Positions 24,136-31,560 of a stretch of 43,679 bases of DNA are shown piece after piece. Source of the DNA: Streptomyces sp. sk2.1. Lineage in GTDB: Bacteria; Actinomycetota; Actinomycetes; Streptomycetales; Streptomycetaceae. Location: positions 73,743 to 117,421 of the forward strand of contig NZ_RDBO01000083.1 in assembly GCF_008120935.1 (NCBI RefSeq), written 5' to 3'. Both the position numbers and the translations under genes were made by a program. Numbering within the stretch: position 1 is the stretch's first letter; every line of letters begins with the position of its first letter. The notes under the pieces were generated by a model, which was not told the origin of the DNA, made no database searches, and worked only from the letters and a program-made list of their open reading frames with translations.

Positions 24136-26541
24136 TCACTCCGAGCGGACAATGTTGTGGTCGAGCATGTCGAAGGTGATCCGCGCCAGCGCCAGCTCCA
24201 GCCGGGTCTTTGTCCCCGGTTCGGCCAGGAACTCACTCACGACCTCAAGCGGGCGCACGGCCTGCGCCACCTGGCGGTCCTTGATCTCGCTGTCCGACCA
24301 GCCGGCCCAGGAGGTCTTGAACACCGCGCCGTCGAGGAAATCGCCCGGAAATACTCGTACGAGTGCCGCGATGCCAGCCGTGTCGAGGTACGCCACGAAC
24401 GCGCCCTCCTTGACCACCGTCGGCCAGTCGAGGGAGGCGTCAGTCCGACCAGCCTCGCGCTCGGCGCGGAGGCGAGCGTCCTCAGGGAGGGAAGCCCACA
24501 GCTCGGCCGCCTTCAGCGGGACGATCGGCTCCATTAGGCCCCGGACTCGGCCGGTCATTGCTTCGGCCCTCTCCCGCAGCGCGGATTCAGTGACTCGCTG
24601 GTCCGGAAACTGCCGGGTGACGTCAGCGAGCACTGCCGTCACCTTCTGCCCATCGGGTTCGAAGGCATGCAGCGTCTGCGCGATCTCCACCAGCGCGTAG
24701 TCGCGCGGGTCGCGCCCGTACTCCCGGAACACAGCATGCTCGCTGTAGACGTAGACCTCCAGGCTGGTTCCGCGCCCCATCCGGGCCAGGGAGGGAACCT
24801 GACGTTCCTGATCGTCAAGGAGAGGCACGTGGGTATCAAAGACCGTCACGATCCGCCGTCCCAAGCGAGGAAGGCTCACCTCACCCGCGAGGTCGAACAG
24901 CCGGGTCGAGCCAGCACGGTACCGGGCGAACCGCTGCTCCTCTGTTTCCACCGGCTGGGGCTCGGGCTCAGCCACGGGATGGATGGGCCGCGCTTCACCT
25001 TCAGTATCCGTCTGCCCCCCGGCGCCCAGAGGAGTCAAGCCTGTGCGCCCGGACAACGAGCCGCTTGGCCCGTTGGCGCCAGCGGTCGAGCTCAGAGCTC
25101 GGTCACCTTTATCGCGGTTCTCATCGTGGGCGAGTACGGCCGTGAACCAGATCTCGTCTGAGAGGTATTCAGCCTGGCCCGCGTGGAACTTCGCGCCCCA
25201 GTCGCGGGCTGCCTCGTGCTTTGCCTTACTCCCGTCGCCAGGGATGAGGTAATCAGTGCCTGGGCGGTTCTCCTGGTATCCCTTAAAGATCTCGCCGAGG
25301 TGGGAGGCATTTGGTGGGTAGCCCAGCGCGGCGGCCTTCTTCGGGCGCATCGGGCCCTCACCGCGCAAGGCTGTCACGGCGTACCGCCACTCGCGACTCT
25401 CACGGTTGAAGTCCAGCTTCTGATAGCCCACGGGAACATGGTCAAGGTGGATTTCACCCACGATGCGTCCCTGATTGGTTGGCACCTCCACTGGATACTC
25501 TGGGACGAGAGTGCCATCGTCTGGGTTTTCCCAGGAGAACAGGGAGCGGTCCCCAACCCGGATCTTTCTGCCGTTGCGGAGGAAGTCGATGCCGAAGTCG
25601 CTCTCGTGGAGGTACCGCTGGACGCCGAGCCAGCCGTGGATACGCCGCTCGCGCAGCTGCAAATCTTCGCTCTCGCACTGGACGCAACGGTCGAACTCGA
25701 GATCCGGGTTCTGCCAGTGGCCACAGTCCATGCAGGCGAGGGCGGGCGCCAGACGGACGTCGACGGGCTTGATCGCCGGGATCTCGCGACCTTGCCTGGT
25801 AACTGTCCGTGATGCCGACCAGACGCAGGGGAGCCGGGGCGACACGTTCTTGCCGTTGACCTTGAGCTTGAATCCGCGCCCAGCCATGGGGCCGTCGGGG
25901 ACTCCGGGTACGGGGTTCTCGCTACGAAGAAGGTAGGAGTACACGCGTCCGAGGTCGGCGCGGATCGCCGCGTGCCGACGGGGGCGCTTGAGGTCTTCGG
26001 CGATCTCGTCCCGGAGGCGGCGGACGACGACCTCCGTGCCGTGCAGCGCGGGATCGTCCTTTGGCTCGCGGCGAAGAGGCGACTTGTAGCTGTCGTTGCG
26101 GGCGAGCCGCCTCAGGTCGATCTCCACAACCAGCCAGTCGGGGTCTCCAGCGCGAGTAGTCCGCACCTCGGTCAGGTTCCCAAGCCGCGCGGTGGCGATG
26201 TTGAAGCCCATGCCGAACAGCCCCAGGCTGCCGTAGCGGCGCTTGCCGCTGTAGCCGGCTCGGAGCGCGTTCTGGAGCATCTCGCGGCTCATGCCGCGAC
26301 CGTTGTCGATCACACTGACGAAGAGGTCCTCATCAGTCGGCTTCGGAAGGGTGATCCATACCTCCCGGGGCTCCCCGCGTGTGAGGTCCGGGTCGGTCAG
26401 GAAGTCGTCGAAAGAGTTGTCGATCAGCTCGGCCATGCACTGCCACGGCTTGTAGGGGATGTCCCCCAACGCCTCCAACAACTGCGGCGAGGGCGTGAGG
26501 TCGATCTCCTCAAGGGGCGCCCGCTCGGCGTCGGTCGACAA
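24136..26541 (-). CDS. GHKL (MutL/MORC-like) ATPase with internal zinc ribbon
   Basis: 801-aa ATPase of the Hsp90/MutL fold. The N box is ELIDNSFDDF (residues 39-48), then DNGRGMS (79-85) and GLFGMGFN (107-114). The middle part has CMDC (270-273) and CVQC (286-289), a zinc ribbon, followed by GIDFLRNGRKI, which resembles the S5-domain region of MORC/MutL proteins. The C-terminal half is unfamiliar. TTG 26541 is preferred over ATG 26571 or 26601 because AGGAGGA (26547-26553) lies 5 bases upstream. Such ATPases occur with helicases, C5-methylases and Vsr nucleases in predicted restriction systems (Iyer, Abhiman and Aravind's MutL/MORC survey). It probably loads or clamps on DNA in an ATP-dependent way. 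Confidence 0.88.
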   Translation of the reverse strand: MSTDAERAPLEEIDLTPSPQLLEALGDIPYKPWQCMAELIDNSFDDFLTDPDLTRGEPREVWITLPKPTDEDLFVSVIDNGRGMSREMLQNALRAGYSGKRRYGSLGLFGMGFNIATARLGNLTEVRTTRAGDPDWLVVEIDLRRLARNDSYKSPLRREPKDDPALHGTEVVVRRLRDEIAEDLKRPRRHAAIRADLGRVYSYLLRSENPVPGVPDGPMAGRGFKLKVNGKNVSPRLPCVWSASRTVTRQGREIPAIKPVDVRLAPALACMDCGHWQNPDLEFDRCVQCESEDLQLRERRIHGWLGVQRYLHESDFGIDFLRNGRKIRVGDRSLFSWENPDDGTLVPEYPVEVPTNQGRIVGEIHLDHVPVGYQKLDFNRESREWRYAVTALRGEGPMRPKKAAALGYPPNASHLGEIFKGYQENRPGTDYLIPGDGSKAKHEAARDWGAKFHAGQAEYLSDEIWFTAVLAHDENRDKGDRALSSTAGANGPSGSLSGRTGLTPLGAGGQTDTEGEARPIHPVAEPEPQPVETEEQRFARYRAGSTRLFDLAGEVSLPRLGRRIVTVFDTHVPLLDDQERQVPSLARMGRGTSLEVYVYSEHAVFREYGRDPRDYALVEIAQTLHAFEPDGQKVTAVLADVTRQFPDQRVTESALRERAEAMTGRVRGLMEPIVPLKAAELWASLPEDARLRAEREAGRTDASLDWPTVVKEGAFVAYLDTAGIAALVRVFPGDFLDGAVFKTSWAGWSDSEIKDRQVAQAVRPLEVVSEFLAEPGTKTRLELALARITFDMLDHNIVRSE

Positions 26542-26888
26542 AGTGTTCCTCCTCGATGAATTCGCCAGCATGATCCAGCGGGTATCTGTCAGCTCAACCA
26601 AGGCTTACACCACGGCACTGACAATCGAGTGCGGTCCCCTCCTCATCCGGACAGTCAGGGGGCGCGGCGGTGATGAGGCTCCTCGCCACCTGGGGGCCGA
26701 GAGCCCTCACGCCATGGCGACAGATGTGCCACGCATCACGCCTAGAGAGCCGGGTTCGATTGTCTGCCGCATCTCGTGAGGCGCGTCCAGCATCAAGCGC
26801 CTGGTCAGCGCACCGATGATCACACGAACGGTGTTGTCGAGCCTCGAATTCGCCGCACTAGTGGGCCTCTAAACAGGGGGAAGCGCCA

Positions 26889-26910
26889 GGGGCGACGCGC
26901 CGCTCGCCCC
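26889..26910 (-). terminator. Possible hairpin after the restriction-enzyme gene
   Basis: GGGGCGA (26889-26895) pairs with TCGCCCC (26904-26910) around 8 bases. It lies about 250 bp downstream of the Eco29kI-like gene, which reads leftward. Nothing else is recognised in 26542-27157, which must also hold the promoter of the ATPase operon. Confidence 0.3.
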
Positions 26911-27157
26911 AAGGCCCCTTGCCGCCACGCCTGAGGGGCGTCGGGTGAAGTCCTGCCGCGGGCCGCGTCAGCCCGACGCTGCGGCTGGCGCACGCCGCAG
27001 ATGTGCGGGGCGGTCTGGGGACAGCAGCCAGATACAGCCGCGATGGCGGCACGAGCTGGACGGCCTTACTCTGCGGCATCGTGGGCGAGGTCATCCAGGA
27101 CGGCCTCGTGGCTCGGAGCCCAACTCAGCCGTTGATCACCGCCGAAGAGTGCCGCTC

Positions 27158-27811
27158 TCAGGGGGCGTCAAGGTCCAGGAACGTCTCGGTGCTCGGGTGC
27201 AACCACGGAAGAGCGTCATATCCGTCGACCCGCTGCTCGATATGTGCCTTGACCGCCGAGACGAGGGCTTCGACGTCATGGACGACGCCCCCGTGGGTGC
27301 GCCGGCGCCCATCATGCACTGTGTCCCACTTGCTCTTCCGGCTCTGCCGGGTGGTCGCCCCCTGCTCCTTGCTGCCGAACCCGGTGAGGATGCTGTTCCA
27401 TACCGGCTGGTAGCCGACGCGTAGGCCGTTCTCACCCAGATTCGCGTGCACGTCCGGCAGCAGCAGCGCCCGGAAGCGGAACTCATCGATGGGGAGGCCG
27501 CCTTCGATGATCGAGATTCGGTGCTGTTTGAGGCGGCTATGGAGAGGGAACCGCTCCCGGACCCTTGCCCCGGTGGCGCTGTTGCTGGTGGCTTGCCCTA
27601 CGTACACGGGGATCTGAAGGCCCGCTAGGGGCACGTACAGGGCTACGTCGACCCCGCGGTAGTAGAGCGCGTACAGTCCGGATCCCTCGAACCTCGGGAT
27701 CTCCGTAGTCATGGAAACCAGGGGCTGGCGCTCGAAGGTCTCGCAGACGGTATTCGCGATTTGTTCGGTCGACAGCGGGTCGAACGTAGCGGGCGTGTAC
27801 TCGGAGGGCAT
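27158..27811 (-). CDS. Eco29kI-like GIY-YIG type II restriction endonuclease
   Basis: 217-aa endonuclease of the GIY-YIG fold. GLYALYY (45-51) and VYVGQA (69-74) are the two halves of the motif. Arg87 and His91 (ERFPLHSR), Glu127 and Asn139 (GENGLRVGYQPVWN) keep an order and spacing like the catalytic set I recall for R.Eco29kI (Arg104, His108, Glu142, Asn154: gaps of 4 and 12). Length is also similar (Eco29kI about 214 aa). Eco29kI cuts CCGCGG; whether this enzyme shares that site is not shown. It is divergent from the C5-methyltransferase, its presumed partner, across a 215-bp gap. ATG 27811 is preceded by AGGAAG very close to it. Confidence 0.85.
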   Translation of the reverse strand: MPSEYTPATFDPLSTEQIANTVCETFERQPLVSMTTEIPRFEGSGLYALYYRGVDVALYVPLAGLQIPVYVGQATSNSATGARVRERFPLHSRLKQHRISIIEGGLPIDEFRFRALLLPDVHANLGENGLRVGYQPVWNSILTGFGSKEQGATTRQSRKSKWDTVHDGRRRTHGGVVHDVEALVSAVKAHIEQRVDGYDALPWLHPSTETFLDLDAP

Positions 27812-28008
27812 GGCTTCCTGATCTACAAGGGCGTGTCTGTGCCGGAGGGGCCGTCGCTGCTCTGGCGCGGCTGCGAATCGGGCTGGCGGCCTTCAGCGCC
27901 GAAAGGCATTCGCCCTGCTCCTTCGGGGTGATGGATCACTGCGAACTCTATGGTCTTGCTCACTCTCTGGCGACTCATTCGAGTGAAACAGTCCCATGAT
28001 CACCAACT

Positions 28009-28020
28009 CCGCGGTATGGT
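28009..28020 (+). promoter_or_regulatory. Candidate methyltransferase -10 abutting a CCGCGG site
   Basis: CCGCGG (28009-28014) is directly followed by TATGGT (28015-28020), a TANNNT -10 that ends 6 bases before ATG 28027; there is no Shine-Dalgarno sequence. The methyltransferase mRNA may be leaderless. If the system recognises CCGCGG, methylation here could tune its own expression. The divergent endonuclease promoter must lie in the same 27812-28026 gap. Confidence 0.45.
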
Positions 28021-28026
28021 TCTCAC

Positions 28027-29397
28027 ATGGTTGACCAGCCTAAAAAGACGAAGAAGCAGCGGACCAGTGTTGAGCTGTTCGCGGGTGGGGGTGGCCTTGC
28101 CATGGCGGTCCACCAGGCGGGCTTCCGCCCGCTCCTGTTCAACGAGTTCAACAAGCGCGCGTGCGAGACGCTCGTGGCGAGCGCCCGGAAGACGCTGGGC
28201 GCGGACGGGGTCGAGCGCGTCGAGGATGCGAAGCCCGAGCCTCCTAGGCCCGGGCGGCCCGCGCCGCTTTACCCCGGGGACGTCCGGAGCCTTGACATGA
28301 CGGCATTCCAGGGAAAGGTGGATGTTCTGGCCGGCGGCCCGCCGTGCCAGCCGTTCAGCGCCGGCGGCGTCGCCAAGGGCGACGAGGACAAGCGCAACAT
28401 GTTCCCGGCCATGTTCAAGGCCGTCCGTGAGATCCGGCCCAAGGCGGTCATCTGCGAGAACGTTCGCGGTCTGCGGCGGCCCTCCTTCGCGGACTACTTC
28501 CAGTACATCCAGAACGAACTGACGCTCCCCTTTGAGAAGCGGGACGACGAGGTCAGCTGGGAATCGCACAATGAGCATTTGAGGGGCATCATCGGCGGGC
28601 TCCCCGAGAACGACACCGATCCCGACCATTACAAGGTCGTGATGGTGCCTGTGAACGCGGCGGACTACGGGGTGCCCCAGATCCGTAACCGCATCGTGCT
28701 CGTGGCGTTCCGTGCCGACATTCCGGTTGATATCGAGGCATTCGAGAAGTACGTCAACACACCTCAGTTCTCGGACACCGCTCTGTGGCGCTCGATGCTC
28801 GATGAGGACGGACCGTACTGGCAGCGCCACTCGGACGTGACTCCGCGAGCGAAAGAACGGGCGCGTGCGTGGGCTCGGGCCAAGCTACCGAAGCCGACCA
28901 AGGAAGAAGACCCCAAGATCAGGCCATGGCGCACGCTGCGTGACGCCATCCAGGGCTACGGCACCGATGCCAAACTCCAGGCGCTTCCGCCAGTGGACCT
29001 CACCCGTCTCGACGAGAAGTTCGACTTCGGCAAGGAGATCGGCGTCGTCGACCACATCGGCTGGCCGGGCGCGCGTATCTACCAGGGGCACACACCGAAC
29101 GAGCTCGACAGGCCCGCCAAAACGGTCAAGGCTGGCGTGCACGGTGTGCCCGGTGGAGAGTCCGTCGTGCTGCTCGACACTGGTTATGCGGACCGCACAT
29201 CACCGGACGGGTGGACCCATCATCACCGCTACATGACAGTTCGGGAGACGGCTCGGGCGATGACATTCCCCGATGAATGGCTGGGCTCCGGCCCCCGCGG
29301 GGAGCAGATGCGCCAGCTCGGCAACGCCGTCCCGGTCGTTCTCGGTGAGTTCTTCGCCAATGCCGTCGCCGACGCCCTCTCAGCGGCTGGACACTGA
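28027..29397 (+). CDS. DNA (cytosine-5) methyltransferase
   Basis: 456-aa C5-cytosine methyltransferase that methylates host DNA against the restriction enzymes here. Motif I is ELFAGGGGLAMA (16-27), motif IV GGPPCQPFS with catalytic Cys107, motif VI ENVRGL (from 144), motif VIII QIRNRIVLVAF, and motif X QLGNAVPVVLGEFFANAV. The target-recognition region of roughly 130 residues lies between about 240 and 370. A likely leaderless ATG start. The Vsr-like gene begins 4 bases after its stop, a common pairing because Vsr repairs T:G mismatches arising from deaminated 5-methylcytosine. Confidence 0.93.
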   Translation: MVDQPKKTKKQRTSVELFAGGGGLAMAVHQAGFRPLLFNEFNKRACETLVASARKTLGADGVERVEDAKPEPPRPGRPAPLYPGDVRSLDMTAFQGKVDVLAGGPPCQPFSAGGVAKGDEDKRNMFPAMFKAVREIRPKAVICENVRGLRRPSFADYFQYIQNELTLPFEKRDDEVSWESHNEHLRGIIGGLPENDTDPDHYKVVMVPVNAADYGVPQIRNRIVLVAFRADIPVDIEAFEKYVNTPQFSDTALWRSMLDEDGPYWQRHSDVTPRAKERARAWARAKLPKPTKEEDPKIRPWRTLRDAIQGYGTDAKLQALPPVDLTRLDEKFDFGKEIGVVDHIGWPGARIYQGHTPNELDRPAKTVKAGVHGVPGGESVVLLDTGYADRTSPDGWTHHHRYMTVRETARAMTFPDEWLGSGPRGEQMRQLGNAVPVVLGEFFANAVADALSAAGH

Positions 29398-29401
29398 GAT
29401 C

Positions 29402-30202
29402 ATGCAGGAACAACGGGCCGGGGGACACTGGAAAGAACAACTTCCGCCGGAGCGGGCGTACAAGCGGCGCGCCGGTGCCGTGGCACCAGCGGTGGAGCAG
29501 GACCGCGCGGCCGGAGGGCGCGCCCGACGCAATGTCGCGCTAGGAGACGGCCGCCTCGCGCGGGCTTCGATCAGCCTGCGGTTGTACCGGCGGACGCGGC
29601 GCATCCGGGCGTATCTGCGCTGGTCGAAGGATGGCAAGACTCAGGAGAGCTACGTCTGCGAGGTTGAGCACGCGTTCAGAGGCGAGAATCTGGCGGAGGC
29701 GTGGCAACGCGCGAGGGACAGAGGACTGTTGGCGGTGGAGACACTCCCGCTCGAGTCAACCGCCTCCTCGCCTGGGGTCCGGGCTGCCATGCGTGCTAAC
29801 CGCGGCAAGGACACCGGACCCGAGCTGGCGTTGCGGAAGCTGCTCTATCAGCGCGGACTGCGCTATCGAGTCAACGCCAGGCCGCTCGTCGAGATCCGTC
29901 GCAAGGCGGACTTGGTCTTTCCTGGTGACCGCATCGCGGTCTTCGTTGACGGCTGTTTCTGGCATGGCTGCCCCGACCACTACCGCCCGGCGGTCAAGAA
30001 CGCAGACTTCTGGCGAGAGAAGATCGACGGCAACCGGGCCAGAGACGCCGAGACCAACGAGAAGTTGCTCGCAGCTGGGTGGAGAGTGATCCGAGTCTGG
30101 GAGCACGAAGATCTGACCCGGGCCGCAGACGAGATTGAGCAACAACTCCGGCGGTGGCGAGCCGCCGGAGTTCGGCGGGGTGCTACAGCGGCGGGCCGTT
30201 GA
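29402..30202 (+). CDS. Vsr-type mismatch endonuclease with long N-terminal extension
   Basis: 266 aa. The Vsr domain fills residues about 120-250: SPGVRAAMRANRGKDTGPE, catalytic Asp170 in RRKADLVFPG, and VDGCFWHGCPDHY with His188 and zinc-type Cys/His, ending in WRVIRVWEHED. Vsr nicks next to T:G mismatches at methylated sites. The first 120 residues are extra compared with E. coli Vsr (about 156 aa). They hold a Lys/Arg-rich start and a probable beta-sheet module (ISLRLYRRTRRIRAYLRW, ESYVCEVEHAF). ATG 29402 lies 4 bases after the methyltransferase stop, and longer in-frame starts lie inside that gene. The extension could bind DNA or the methyltransferase; that is inference. Confidence 0.88.
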   Translation: MQEQRAGGHWKEQLPPERAYKRRAGAVAPAVEQDRAAGGRARRNVALGDGRLARASISLRLYRRTRRIRAYLRWSKDGKTQESYVCEVEHAFRGENLAEAWQRARDRGLLAVETLPLESTASSPGVRAAMRANRGKDTGPELALRKLLYQRGLRYRVNARPLVEIRRKADLVFPGDRIAVFVDGCFWHGCPDHYRPAVKNADFWREKIDGNRARDAETNEKLLAAGWRVIRVWEHEDLTRAADEIEQQLRRWRAAGVRRGATAAGR

Positions 30203-30349
30203 GTAGGTCCGTGGTGCTGTCCTCCAGACGCCGAAGGACGATCCTGCCGTCGCCCTCGCTTCGAGCACATCAGCCGCCGCAGGCAGGGCTACTGTAGGAG
30301 GGCGACAAGAGAGCTTTCCGGTCGCACAGAACCTACTGCGGCCGGTCTC

Positions 30350-30367
30350 GGTGGCCATTCGGTGGCC
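30350..30367. repeat. 18-bp repeat shared by both island ends (right copy)
   Basis: GGTGGCCATTCGGTGGCC, 17 of 18 bases the same as 21351-21368. It lies 120 bp inside the right att copy, in the gene-free stretch 30203-30486. Confidence 0.75.
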
Positions 30368-30486
30368 GGACGCCTTTGGACGGCGCATCACTGAGTAGCC
30401 CAGGTCAACCTGTCGCACGTGTTCTGATCAGGGAAAACGTCACCGCGCAGCGCGGCGAGGTACCAGGCAACACGAACGCTCACGGT

Positions 30487-30529
30487 CTCGTAATGCGTAG
30501 GTCTCGGGTTCGAATCCCGAAGGCGGCTC
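30487..30529. repeat. Right attachment site (copy of tRNA-Thr 3' end)
   Basis: Exact 43-bp copy of 21104-21146. Upstream bases do not fold as the 5' half of a tRNA, so this is not a tRNA gene. It marks the chromosomal side of the island. Confidence 0.92.
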
Positions 30530-30533
30530 AGGA

Positions 30534-30566
30534 AAGGCCAGGTCAGACAATGTCTGACCTGGCCTT
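30534..30566 (+). terminator. Perfect 16-bp hairpin, original tRNA-Thr terminator
   Basis: AAGGCCAGGTCAGACA, one base, then its exact complement, followed by CTGCTTTTTCTG. It directly follows the right att copy, so before integration it would have ended the tRNA transcript. Confidence 0.85.
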
Positions 30567-30805
30567 CTGCTTTTTCTGCGGCGTTCGGGGGCGTGCGGTG
30601 CGGGGCAGGGGTGTTGTTCGGTGGGTCGGTGGGGGTCCGGCTGGACTGCTCCGTGTCCTGGTGGGCCGTTTCGTGGTGCTGTTCCTCGGTGCGGGGACCC
30701 GTCGGCCGGGGTGTCTCCAGCATGGGTAGCCGTCAGAACGAGTGGGTTCATCTGCATGAATGTGCGGGCTGCGCGGGCCGAGCGGGAGTGCCTACGATCG
30801 GGCTC

Positions 30806-30862
30806 ATGGACCTGACCGGGGATCGCTCTGCAGAGTCTTGGAGGCCGCGTGCTGAGGGCTGA
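30806..30862 (+). CDS. Possible 18-aa leaderless upstream ORF
   Basis: An ATG at 30806 lies 7 bases after TACGAT (30793-30798), a good TANNNT -10, so the transcript could begin at this ATG. It encodes MDLTGDRSAESWRPRAEG and stops at 30862, overlapping the regulator's GTG start (30849) by 14 bases in another frame. Translation of this peptide could couple to or limit that of the regulator. Evidence is positional only. The rest of 30567-30848 has no gene. Confidence 0.35.
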   Translation: MDLTGDRSAESWRPRAEG

Positions 30863-31511
30863 GGAGCAGATTCGTGTGGTGGTGGGCGGCCGGCGCGATC
30901 TCTTCAGGGAGGGGGTCACCAAGATCCTCGAAGCCACCCCGGACGTGCACGTCGTCGGGCAGGGCGATACCGGATCGGCGGTGCTCGCGGCGGCGACGCG
31001 GCAGTGTCCCGACGTCGTACTGGTCGACGCGGAGCTGCCGGGGACGGCGCTCATGACGCTGCTGCGTCAACTCCTCGACCTCGGGCCCTCGGTGAGCATC
31101 GCCGTCCTGCACGCGGACGAGGACGTCCGCACGGTGAGCAAGGCGATGGGGCTCGGTGTGCACGCCTTCATCTCCAAGGAGTCGACCGGTGCCGACCTGG
31201 TCGCCACGATCCGGGGCGCGGCGCGCAGCCACGACCGGGTCCTGCTGTCCGTGCCGCGCAGGATGATGGAGCGGCTGAGCGATCCGGACGGAGGGGTCCT
31301 CACCCGGCGGGAGATCGAGGTGATCGAGCTGGTCGCGCAGGGGCTGCGCAACTCCGGCATCGCCCGGTCGCTGTTCATCTCCGAGGGCACGGTGAAGCGC
31401 CATCTGACCAACATCTACCTGAAGCTGGACGTCGACACCCGCATCAGCGCGGTGAACAAGGCGGCGAGCATGCGGCTGCTGACCCTGCGGCGGCAGCCCT
31501 CCGCCTCCTGA
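30849..31511 (+). CDS. LuxR/NarL-type response regulator with atypical receiver
   Basis: 220-aa DNA-binding regulator. The receiver domain (about 7-125) has Asp60 in DVVLVDAELPG and Lys in FISKES, but the acidic pair normally found after the first strand (..ADDH..) is replaced by GG in VVVGGRRDLF. Phosphorylation may therefore be weak or absent. The C-terminal LuxR HTH (about 150-210) is standard: LTRREIEVIELVAQGLRN and ISEGTVKRHLTNIYLKL. GTG 30849 has GGAGG at 30840-30844. It is convergent with the metabolic genes and is the only regulator seen near them, so it may control them. Because it lies just outside the island it may instead be core genome. Confidence 0.9.
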   Translation: MLRAEEQIRVVVGGRRDLFREGVTKILEATPDVHVVGQGDTGSAVLAAATRQCPDVVLVDAELPGTALMTLLRQLLDLGPSVSIAVLHADEDVRTVSKAMGLGVHAFISKESTGADLVATIRGAARSHDRVLLSVPRRMMERLSDPDGGVLTRREIEVIELVAQGLRNSGIARSLFISEGTVKRHLTNIYLKLDVDTRISAVNKAASMRLLTLRRQPSAS

Positions 31512-31513
31512 CG

Positions 31514-31548
31514 GGCGGGGCGGTGGCCCGGACGGCCTCCGCCCCGCC
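31514..31548. terminator. Bidirectional hairpin between the regulator and the aldehyde dehydrogenase
   Basis: GGCGGGGCGG (31514-31523) pairs perfectly with CCGCCCCGCC (31539-31548). It lies between two convergent genes and can serve both. Confidence 0.7.
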
Positions 31549-31560
31549 TCCCGGTGGCCG

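Larger units (their letters stand above)
21147..30529. mobile_element. tRNA-Thr-integrated defence island, about 9.4 kb, no integrase
   Basis: Bounded by exact 43-bp repeats of the tRNA-Thr 3' end. It carries six genes, all explicable as DNA restriction or repair plus one unknown, and is visibly less GC-rich than the flanks. No integrase, excisionase or transfer gene was found on either strand, so the element cannot now move by itself. The two gene-free ends (21149-21848 and 30203-30486) contain a 38-bp palindrome and a shared 18-bp repeat that may be recombinase arm sites. Apart from those, I see nothing in 21369-21848. Confidence 0.88.

Noticed and set aside
21849..26541. DISARM, Pgl/BREX or classical type I restriction
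   Set aside because: No DUF1998 helicase, PLD, PglZ, HsdS or HsdM genes are present in the island; the GHKL-helicase set differs. The DUF1998 helicase at 275-2875 belongs to the core block.
26602..27157. Small ORFs between the GHKL gene and the Eco29kI-like gene
   Set aside because: Arg/Ala/Pro-rich, overlapping in several frames, no ribosome site or motif.
30449..30528. A second tRNA-Thr at the right end of the island
   Set aside because: Only the 3' 43 bases match; the upstream sequence cannot form the acceptor 5' strand or D arm, so it is an att copy.
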